Source: Rhizoclosmatium globosum (Eukaryota; Chytridiomycota; Chytridiomycetes; Chytridiales; Chytriomycetaceae). From it: a DNA stretch of 64,000 bases. The position numbers and the translations under genes were made by a program. The stretch lies in the NCBI GenBank assembly GCA_002104985.1, contig MCGO01000058.1, positions 1 through 64,000 of the forward strand. Reading direction: 5' to 3'. Shown here one piece after another: positions 56,766 to 64,000 of the stretch (positions are counted from its first letter, which is position 1; each line of letters starts with the position of its first letter). The notes beneath the pieces are model-generated. The model was given only the letters and a program-made list of their open reading frames with translations, ran no database searches and was not told the DNA's origin.

Positions 56766-56881
56766 TGCTGGTACGGCATATGAATGAAATAAACTATGTA
56801 TACCGTTCTCGTGAAGTTTTGTATTTACCAGTGCTCAAGGAAATAGTTCTACATGACACACATTGTCTATTTATAACTTCT

Positions 56882-58143
56882 ATGAAAGTGGAACATTCGC
56901 AACACAGGATTGAAGGCATTGCCGGTGCCGGATTCGCAGGCTTCCTCGAATTATTTCTGTTTCACCCTGTTGATACGATATCAAGTGAGTACATAAGCTG
57001 GATTGAACGTTGGTTTGAACCTAACCAGAAACAACCTAGAACGCCTCATCAACGACCGATCTAGACAACTTTCTCGGGCTTCACTGAGACAAGTTATCTT
57101 TAAGGATGCAGCCGGAAAGGGTCTCGCGGCCGAGATCTCCTCACTGTATCCGGCGTTCCAATATGCAGTAGCCTACAAGATTCTGCAGAGGTGCGTGACC
57201 TGTATGAGTATAATCAGTGAGAGAATAGACTTCGTTGGACAGTTGTCTGGTGACTGGCAGCTGTGGAAAGGGTCAGGTTACATAATGAAGACCGAACACA
57301 GATTGTGAAATACGGAAACTATTGGACACAGACTATGAGACAGCAGGATGAAAAACAATTTGGAAACTGGTTAAGATCAAAGTATTAAACTCAGCGTCAG
57401 GTCGTTACAGTTCGGAATCCACCCCATCATAAACTCATACGTCCGAGAGAATCATGAGTCTTCCTTCCGGGCAGCAGTGGGAGATCGATTGATGCGGACC
57501 ACAATTGCAGGGGTTTCTGGAGTTGCTATTGGTGTCACAGAAGTGCTCCTCCTTCCCTTGGATGCGTTGAAAGTAAAAGGACAAACTGGTGTGCGAGTAA
57601 TGGCAGCAGGAGGTACGATTATTCAACTTTACGAGAATTCCACTTACAAATGCTCAAATAGGATCCTTGGACCCTTCTCTCTCAGCCTCAGAATACCGTC
57701 GCTCGACAAAACGAAGCCTCTATCAAAATCCACGACTGCTGCTAAACCTCTACCGCGGGGCCTCATGGACAGCAGCACGAAATTCAGTGGGGACGTTTGC
57801 ACTCTTTGGAACCTCAACATTCATCAAAGACCAAGTCTTTAACCTCTATGATCCTGCCTCTCCACCACCTTCACTATTTCACCATTTTACTGCGTCGCTG
57901 TCAGGTGCATGTGCATCGATCATCGTCGCCGCACCTGTGGATGTGATCAAAGTTCGTTTGCAAGCTACGAGTCTGAACGAAAAAGGCGTTTCTGGGTTTG
58001 TTGTGTTGCGGGAATTAATACAGAAGGAAGGATGGGGTGCACTGACGAAGGGAATAGTTCCTAAACTATTGGCGTCGGCACCCAAAGTGACATTTTCGTT
58101 TACCGTTGCACAGTGGTTGGCTGAATGGTTTAATCGAAGTTAA
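56882..58143 (+). CDS. GGC1: mitochondrial carrier, GTP/GDP (Ggc1) type
   Basis: Three carrier repeats: LFHPVDTIS, LLPLDALKVKGQ and APVDVIKVRLQ (PxD-x-x-[KR] signatures). ASLRQVIFKDAAGKGL..SLYPAFQYAVAYKILQR, the post-intron QFGIHPIINSYVREN, and LYRGASWTAARNSVGTFALFGT match yeast Ggc1, which exchanges GTP for GDP across the inner mitochondrial membrane. Introns are near 56982-57045, 57194-57400 and 57614-57661. The first junction (after HPVDTIS) is one base short of the ideal phase, suggesting a missing A at the exon end. Otherwise complete. Confidence 0.83.
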
Positions 58144-58371
58144 GCGATATCTCACTTCACATATAGAATATATCAATAAGTCTTTCGTTATCGTTGCCCA
58201 AACTTGACCATTTTTAATTTTGAAGTTCTGCTTGCTTGGTGAAGAAATAGCGCACTTCTCCGTGTTCTTCTCTTTCTGGTTCTACTAAGGTTCCGCTGAA
58301 AATAGGTATATAAAGGTTTCTGAGACACTTCAGTGTGGTTTGGAATAACTAACGCATTAGCAGCCGCTCAA

Positions 58372-59668
58372 ATGGCACACATTGTCAACTTAGACCAAAA
58401 TGCAATCAATTCGTTACTTCAGGCGCACAATAATTTTCGCAGTGGCCGAGGGTTGCCAGCACTCAAGTGGAACTGACAGATTGCCAACCAAGCAGCTGGT
58501 TGTACGTTACCATGTGAATCCGTAATTCAATTATTGTCTTACTAAGCTGCATATAATATTAGGGGTTGGGAACTCAATGAAGTACGAAAATATGATGGCA
58601 CAGCCTAACCCACATGGCCAAACTCAGGGAGTTGGACAAAACATAGCGTGGAATTTTCAGTCCATTCTTTTCCCATCCTCCGATTCCCAACTTCCCTACT
58701 CGGGTCTTGTCAAACTATGGAATGATGAGACGGTGCCTATGCAGCCAGGAACATACAACCACGTTTCACAGGTATGTGACTTACGTGAGTATTGTTTAGC
58801 TGAGAAGGTTTGGTAGGTTCTTTGGGGATCTACAACGGATGTGGGATGTAGTGTTGGAGTTGGGCCAAATCCAAAGACTCCAAGCAACGCTGCATACAAA
58901 TACAACGTCATTCTAGTATGTGACTATTTTCCACCAGGAAACGTGGTAGGCCAGCAGTGGAATACTGTCATAACTGGGAAAACTCCTCCAAACAATCCAA
59001 ATCCAAATCCAAACACTCCTAAGCCAGTCCCAGCCACAGGAAAACTTGTAACCATGGACCAAAATGCAATTAATTCTCTTCTTCAAGCTCACAATGTCTT
59101 CCGCGCGGGAAAGAAAATGCCACCACTAAAGTGGAACCCAAACATCGCAAATCAGGCTGCACAATGTAAGTCAATATCATCCTGAAGGGAATCTAAGATA
59201 TTGAATTAGGGGCCGCACATTCATCCATGTATCAATTCTTCCAAGCAACTGATGGTGACAAAATTAGTCCACAACACGGAATGCACAACGGGTTAGGACA
59301 AAATATTGCCTGGCAATACCAAAATACTGCATTTTATACTTCTGCATCTTCACTACCTTTATCTAGTCTTGTGGGCCGATGGAATTCTGAGAATATCCCA
59401 ACAACTCCTGGGACATATAATCAAGCCACTCAGGTACACGCATAAGAGATATTTTATCTCTTGATAGTAACTGACATGCAAATAGGTTCTTTGGGGATCT
59501 ACCACTGAAGTTGGATGTGCTGTCGTCGTTGGTCCCAACCCAAAACCAGTGAGCAATTCCATTTACAATAACGATTTGATTCTTGTGTGTGACTATTACC
59601 CACCTGGAAATATTGTGGGAAAGCAATGGAACACCGTGTCATCCCAACCAGCGATTTATTTTTCATAG
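58372..59668 (+). pseudogene. tandem CAP (SCP/PR-1) domain gene with a stop in the first domain
   Basis: Two CAP domains in a row. Each starts DQNAINSLLQAHNxFR, continues LKWN..IANQAA, has an intron splitting the next Trp codon at the same place, then GQNIAW, PGTYN(H/Q)xxQ, a second intron, VLWGSTT and LVCDYxPPGN. In the first domain KWN is followed by TGA (58474-58476) where the second has CCA. No signal peptide precedes the ATG at 58372, though an upstream intron-like AG is near 58360. A Pro/Asn-rich linker (NPNPNTPKP) joins the domains. Either the first domain is dead, or only the second is made. CAP proteins are usually secreted sterol/lipid-binding proteins. Confidence 0.65.
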
Positions 59669-59681
59669 AATAAAGTATGCA

Positions 59682-61075
59682 TCATTCACTCTCTTCTGAC
59701 TCCGTATCTGAGCAGAAATATGATTTATGGTCTGTTGAGCCGCACCGAAGGCATTCATGTCTGAGCCCGCAGTTTGTTGGATTTTTACAGGGCAGTCCGC
59801 AATTCCTGGCATAATGTGAGACCTTAACTGGTTAGAAAAGATCAAAGTACTAACCAATCTATACAAAATCGTTCGCGTCCAGTCAAGCTCCAAGCTGTAG
59901 ACGATTGACAGTTCCGCAAGCCGTGCGACCTCGAATGGCACCCCAAGCAAATATGGCGAGAGCAATTTGGGATTTTGCATTTCTTCAAGCAATTGAAGTT
60001 CCGGCAAATAATCAAAGGATTCCTTTTGTTTTTTCGCCCTACTCGTTTCTCTCGTGATTTTCGTGTTGAAGATTCAGAATCCTCATCGTCACTTCCAGAC
60101 TTTGAACCTAGCCGCACTTTGCATATATGGCTACCATGTGCTGTTGAGTCACAGCGAAAACAGCAATGTACGTATTCACAGTCTTTGCGACAATTGTATC
60201 CTGCGTTCCTATGCACTGAAATCAGATCACATCATGGACACTACTTTAACGAACCAATTTGTACAAACTCTTCCACCATTCCTCTTCTTAAACGCTACAC
60301 CTCGTTTTGAACACTTTTTCAGTGAATGATCGTCTGTGTGGCACATTGCACAAATATGACGGAAACATATATCGTGTTCGCAATCCTCCTTGCCAAAATT
60401 GAAAGGCCAGCAAATTCGCTTTGGATGTTTCAAAACAGTCTTGATTCTCCGTTTCTCTTTCAGTAATTCCTGCAACTTCTTCTGTTTTTGTTTTCGAGTC
60501 ATTCGAATAGGAGAGACTTCAACTTCTCTTTCTTCCTCTTCTTCAGAATCCATCTCCATTTCAGATTCGGATTCACGGACACTATTATCGTTATCATCTG
60601 AGAGATTTACATCTTCCGTGTCTGAGAATGTGTCATTCCAGAGACTCTGCCCGGGTTGAAAGCTCTCGTCTGAATCTGAACCATATCCAGGCTGTACATC
60701 CGAATCACTTTGAATAACGTAACTATCTCGATGTTCGTCCCACCAATCAACACGAGGAGCCTCAGTTTCAGTGTCAGCCGAAGGTATCGTTTGCAACATC
60801 AAACTATCTGCAAGCGCTTCACGGAGAGTGCCAGGCAACTCAGCCGCAACATCTTTCGTCAAGAACCGAAACCCATGTTCAAGTTTCACAAGGTCGGCTT
60901 TAAGGTTCACAAGAGTTGTTGGATTCAATGCCACCAATCCCATCTTTGGAGCATCTGGCGTGGGGACAGGACTGATGGAGTCAATTTGATCTGATAATAC
61001 TTGGGCGTGGGCTTCGAGGAATAGGATTCGGCGGTAGATCTCGGATGCAATGGCAGAGATGGAGGTGGTGGACAT
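59682..61075 (-). CDS. protein with four composite CCCH-CCHC zinc modules (Z1)
   Basis: Exons 61075-60255, 60208-59855 and 59805-59682; both introns (46 and 49 nt) are phase 2 within a Trp codon and restore the frame. The N-terminus has two helical repeats (ASEIYRRILFLEAHAQVLSDQIDSI; LVNLKADLVKLEHGFRFLT), then a long acidic Ser/Asp region and a Lys-rich stretch. Four modules follow, starting ICWPFN, VCTNWN, ICRNFN and FCIDWN. Each fits C-x(8,9)-C-x(3,5)-C-x(2,3)-H-x-C-x2-C-x4-H-x4-C, i.e. a CCCH finger fused to a CCHC knuckle. RNA binding is the natural guess. Similar patterns occur, to my recollection, in Gag-like proteins of some retroelements, but no pol gene is near. It ends 13 bp from the convergent CAP gene. 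Confidence 0.75.
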
Positions 61076-61172
61076 GATTTGAGAACAAAGGAGTGTTCTT
61101 TTTAACAGAAGTAATTATAAGAAAGGAAAAGAAGAGAATAAAATATATAAATACGCTTGAGTCACCAAGGCC

Positions 61173-61745
61173 TCAACCCGTTGCGGCGATTCCTTTCATC
61201 AACAAAGTCTCGTTTGCAACAGACCCTTCGTCATCTGTTTCCAAATCCATATCAGAATCGGATTCTGCATCGTCACGCGTATCATTTCCTCTGGACACAA
61301 TGTTTGCCCAAGGATCGCGAATGATAATCGGTTTCACAGTGACTTCGAGCATTTCACCATCCTCAAGTTCAGCCGCAGGCGTTGGAAAAATGTCAATGTT
61401 GGTGTTGGTTGTTACAAAGCTGCTTTCTTTAGGTTGTTGAAGGGGTTCTGCGTTGAAAAACATGGTAGATGTCCCCTTTATGTGGCAGTCCTCATACGAG
61501 TTGGCAGTCGTTGCGCGTATTTGACCTGCAAGAGTTCCATATCTGCTTTCCATGGCAATGAGTCGAGCGTTGAGGCTTTGTACTGTCAAAGGGGTTTCCT
61601 TGGTTACTGGAATCAGAACCTCAGTGCGAGCTGGCAGGACCCAGATGGAATCAATCTCAGCCGACAAAGTACTCGCGCGAGATTCCAAGAAGACAATGCG
61701 GGCATTCAGGTCTTTAGCAGTTTTGCTGAGTGTCGTGCCACTCAT
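61173..61745 (-). CDS. paralogue of Z1 lacking zinc modules (Z2)
   Basis: ATG at 61745. The 190-residue product starts MSGTTLSKTAKDLNARIVFLESRASTLSAEIDSI, aligning with the Z1 N-terminus (RI-FLE--A--LS--IDSI), and contains a second helical repeat (VQSLNARLIAMESRYGTLAGQI). A Glu/Asp-rich tail (DAESDSDMDLETDDEG) matches the Z1 acidic linker in character. The frame then stops after GIAATG and no Cys/His module follows before Z1 begins 98 bp downstream. It may be a truncated duplicate or a natural partner that shares only the oligomerisation part. Function unknown. Confidence 0.6.
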   Translation of the reverse strand: MSGTTLSKTAKDLNARIVFLESRASTLSAEIDSIWVLPARTEVLIPVTKETPLTVQSLNARLIAMESRYGTLAGQIRATTANSYEDCHIKGTSTMFFNAEPLQQPKESSFVTTNTNIDIFPTPAAELEDGEMLEVTVKPIIIRDPWANIVSRGNDTRDDAESDSDMDLETDDEGSVANETLLMKGIAATG

Positions 61746-61835
61746 GATTTGTGTTTTGTGTTTTGGATGACAATATTTATCTTTAACAAACATTCAGTGA
61801 CTATATAAAAAGGACCGAGTCCGTAAATAAAGTTC

Positions 61836-63555
61836 TTATGGTCGTGTAGGACTGGTCATGAAACCTTCTGTACTCTGCAATTGTCCACTTCCAGTACCCA
61901 ACTTTGCAGCCGCAGCCGCACGTGATCCACGCACTTTGTAGACAATAGCACCAGCAATAGCCAATACAGCGACTCCACCCACAACACCTCCAACAACAGC
62001 ACCGACATTGACACTGCTACTGCCACCTCCATTTGAGGCAGAGCTACTACCACTTGCACTCGACCCATTCGCAGCCCCATTCCCACTCCCAGAATCTCCA
62101 CCACCAACAGTTGCATTCCCAGCAGCTCCACTCAAAACCGCCAACGCATTCAAAAGCGCAACACTCTCAAACTGATCCCTCACATTCGTCCCATTCTTCA
62201 AAGTAAAGTTCGTACCCGCAGGCATATTCCTCATGCAGTACCAATTCGCATCACACCCTTTAAAGTTATTCGCGGCAGATGCTTTCAAGATATCTGAGAT
62301 GGCAGACCGGACGGTTTGGTTTGTTGTTGCGGTTGCGAGGTCCGCGAGGCCGCCGTAGATGGAGAATGTGTATCCTGTTGGGGATTTGTCGCATGGGCAG
62401 GAGGGTTCGATGGAGAGGACTTTGGAGGCGTCGATGAACTGGCGGGTGAGTGCGTCAAAGAGGTTGTGTGCTTCTGTGAGGTAAGTTGTTGTTTTTGTGG
62501 TTGTGTAGATGGAGGCGAGGGAGGAGAGGAGGGGGCCGTAGTGGTAGGAATAGATTTCAGTGGAGACGTTTCCACAAGAACCCGTTTTGACGCCGTCGTA
62601 GACTGTGTAGTCTGATCCGATGATTCCGGTGGTTTTGAGCCACTGGAAGAGTTGATCAAATTTAGTTTTGTAATCCGCGTTTCGTTCGATGGCATAGAGG
62701 CGGGCGGAGAGGGACATGGCTTGAACGTTTGTAATTGTTGATTTTAGGGTTGGGTCTTCGGATTTAGGGTCGCGTGTTCTGCTCCTGTACATCGGAGGTG
62801 AAGTTGAGATGTTTACAATTACTGATCAATCAAAACTTACCAATAAATACCACCACCGCATTGGTCATCCCAATTCATAAACATTTCATAGAGTGTGTTA
62901 TTTGTAAGGGCAAAGTAAGTTGGGTTGAAACCATCCATAACGTTGTCTTTAGCCACGATAGCATTCTTTCCAAAAGCCTCAGTGGCAGTCATTGTTGCCA
63001 AAGCCCACCAACCAATATCTGTAATATGGGTAATTAGAGTCAAAGGTAAGATTGAGAGGTGAGCAGAACACTGATTGCACACTGCCTCACTCACTCACTC
63101 ACTCACTCACTCACCGTCATTCCATCGTCCAGCCAACTCAAGGATGGGATTCATGCCGTCTAGAAAGTCGCCGTAGCTGCCAGCCGAGATCTGCATGTTA
63201 TGGTCGACAAAGGAGAGGTGCTGATAGTCAGCCGAGTACTTGAAGTAGTTGTAGAACAGGTCCCAGTAGATGCCGGACTCGTGCCACTGAATGAGCCTTG
63301 TCACCAAAGCAGCGATCAGTTGTACTTCTGCTTCTTTAAGAACGAGCGATGAGTCACGCACCATTGGCCATTGTCAAACTGTTCAATCCACGCGCCGTTT
63401 TGGGCGTTGTTCGCCGCAAAGAACATTCGGAGCGGCCACATTGCCGCCTTGGCCGCATTAGTCACCGCCGATGACGACGACAAGTCAAGCACTTGTTGCC
63501 CGGAAACGACGGTGGCGGCTTCGAGGGCGGCGACAACGAACGAGGACACACGCAT
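61836..63555 (-). CDS. GH76 alpha-1,6-mannanase/transglycosylase (Dcw1/Dfg5-like), membrane-anchored
   Basis: ATG 63555 starts a signal peptide (MRVSSFVVAALEAATVVSG). The fold continues through NGAWIEQFDNGQW, WHESGIYWDLFYNYFKYS, GRWNDDIGWWALATMTATE (catalytic Asp pair), MNWDDQCGGGIYWSRTR and TEIYSYHYGPLL. Introns are short; the one splitting NDD starts inside a (GTGA)n microsatellite (63114 downwards). The C-terminus has a Gly/Ser-rich stem and a transmembrane helix (VGAVVGGVVGGVAVLAIAGAIVY) with a basic cytoplasmic tail, instead of a GPI signal. GH76 enzymes act on alpha-1,6-mannan and link GPI proteins to the wall. Confidence 0.85.
63086..63114 (-). repeat. (GTGA)n microsatellite at a splice donor
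   Basis: Seven tandem GTGA units on the gene strand begin exactly at the 5' splice site of the GH76 intron that splits the catalytic Asp codon. Each unit except the last presents a consensus-like GTGAGT donor, 4 nt apart. Only the first gives NDDIGWW after joining to the acceptor at about 63017. Confidence 0.9.
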
Positions 63556-64000
63556 CCGAAAATGAAATGCTTCTTTTGTTCAATCAAAAGGAAATCAACT
63601 TGCTCAGAAATGAAAAAGAGTTCGTTTGATTTGGAACCTGGAATGAGAAAGAGAAACGGACAATGTGCATTATTAAGAAACTTTCGCTTGAGGCCGACTA
63701 GAGAAACTGTGCAGTCACACGATCCATGGTCACCAGCTTCACACTTCAAACAAGCATGACGGAATTTGCACCGCTCATTCTTGGCACATTGGCCTTTACT
63801 ATTCCTGCAAGCAAAATTAATACATCAAATAACGAAAATACGACAGTAATACCATACAACACAATACGTCTGCCATACGAATCCCTTGCCATCTGGACAT
63901 TTTTTGATAGAATGACTTGGTTTCAAACAAATAGCACACAAATGCCTGTGTTTGCATCTGATGCGTTGACATGGTTCATGAAAGTTGAATTCATGACACA
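63462..64000 (-). CDS. composite zinc-module protein, 3' part (Z3), cut by window edge
   Basis: The window end encodes two more modules of the Z1 kind: CHEFNFHEPC..CKHRHLCAIC..HSIKKC and CVVWNSKGQC..CKFRHACLKC..HGSCDC. They are joined by a linker like that in Z1 (GKGFVWQTYC versus NGGRVC). A phase-2 intron (GTATTA..TTGCAG, about 63871-63805) again splits the Trp codon of the second module (VVW|NSKGQC). The second module fits C-x8-C-x5-C-x3-H-x-C-x2-C-x4-H-x4-C exactly. The downstream frame stays open to 63462, overlapping the first exon of GH76 in another frame, so the true 3' end may be earlier or spliced. Confidence 0.65.

Noticed and set aside
58474..58476. TGA in the CAP gene as recoded selenocysteine
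   Set aside because: The aligned residue in the sister domain is Pro, no SECIS-like element was seen, and known fungi generally lack the pathway.
59682..61075. A complete retrotransposon around the zinc-module genes
   Set aside because: No reverse transcriptase, integrase, tyrosine recombinase or terminal repeat is visible within the window; only the Gag-like resemblance of the modules remains.
63086..63114. Short repeat as a CRISPR or telomere-like element
   Set aside because: It is a 4-bp microsatellite at a splice donor, in a eukaryotic gene; there are no spacers and the unit is not telomeric.

Overview
The window is eukaryotic DNA from a zoosporic (flagellated) early-diverging fungus, most likely a chytrid. 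Genes are intron-rich with short introns (about 45-75 nt, GT..AG) and are packed tightly. Two tandem genes for the axonemal dynein LRR light chain require a flagellum, while the enzyme set is fungal: GH18 chitinase, chitin-type LPMO, GH76, secreted pepsin-like proteases, tyrosinase and a GGC1-type mitochondrial carrier. The species cannot be named from sequence alone.

Layout. 0-10.5 kb: decayed GH18 copy, alpha/beta hydrolase, disrupted beta-sandwich gene, WDR7/rabconnectin-3beta-like gene, Spc25, and a near-intact GH18 chitinase with a chitin-binding-type N-terminus. 10.7-16.6 kb: a second alpha/beta hydrolase, a four-CBS protein, a thiol dioxygenase (ADO/PCO type) and an unrecognised gene. 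16.8-25.3 kb: truncated aspartic protease, LPMO, Rho GTPase, tandem DNAL1 genes and tandem TBL/PC-esterase genes. 25.3-28.8 kb: gene-poor, with one decayed coding region and a 65-bp repeat. 28.8-40.4 kb: SEL1-like protein, membrane-anchored intradiol dioxygenase-like protein, intact pepsin-like protease, a disordered protein, a small secreted protein, a PL7-like lyase and a Q-rich protein. 41.2-42.2 kb: a higher-order tandem repeat (251-bp dimer of 124- and 127-bp monomers). 42.3-58.2 kb: mostly housekeeping (RRM protein, tyrosinase, Gbp2-like hnRNP, pyruvate kinase, RBMX2/Ist3, BRI3-like, eL22, AP-1 gamma, mitochondrial GTP/GDP carrier). 58.3-64 kb: tandem CAP-domain gene, GH76, and a small cluster of related genes built from a composite zinc module.

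The most unusual item is that 59.7-64 kb cluster. One gene has four, and a second (cut by the window edge) at least two, copies of a module in which a CCCH finger runs through a single residue into a CCHC knuckle. An intron splits the same Trp codon in three modules. A neighbouring paralogue keeps the N-terminal helical repeats and acidic linker but has lost every zinc module.

Many otherwise well-conserved genes, including pyruvate kinase and AP-1 gamma, need a single one-base frame correction. This points to consensus indel errors in the assembly, so pseudogene calls that rest on one frameshift are made cautiously. Secreted chitin- and wall-active enzymes dominate the non-housekeeping genes, consistent with a chitinolytic or saprotrophic zoosporic lifestyle.
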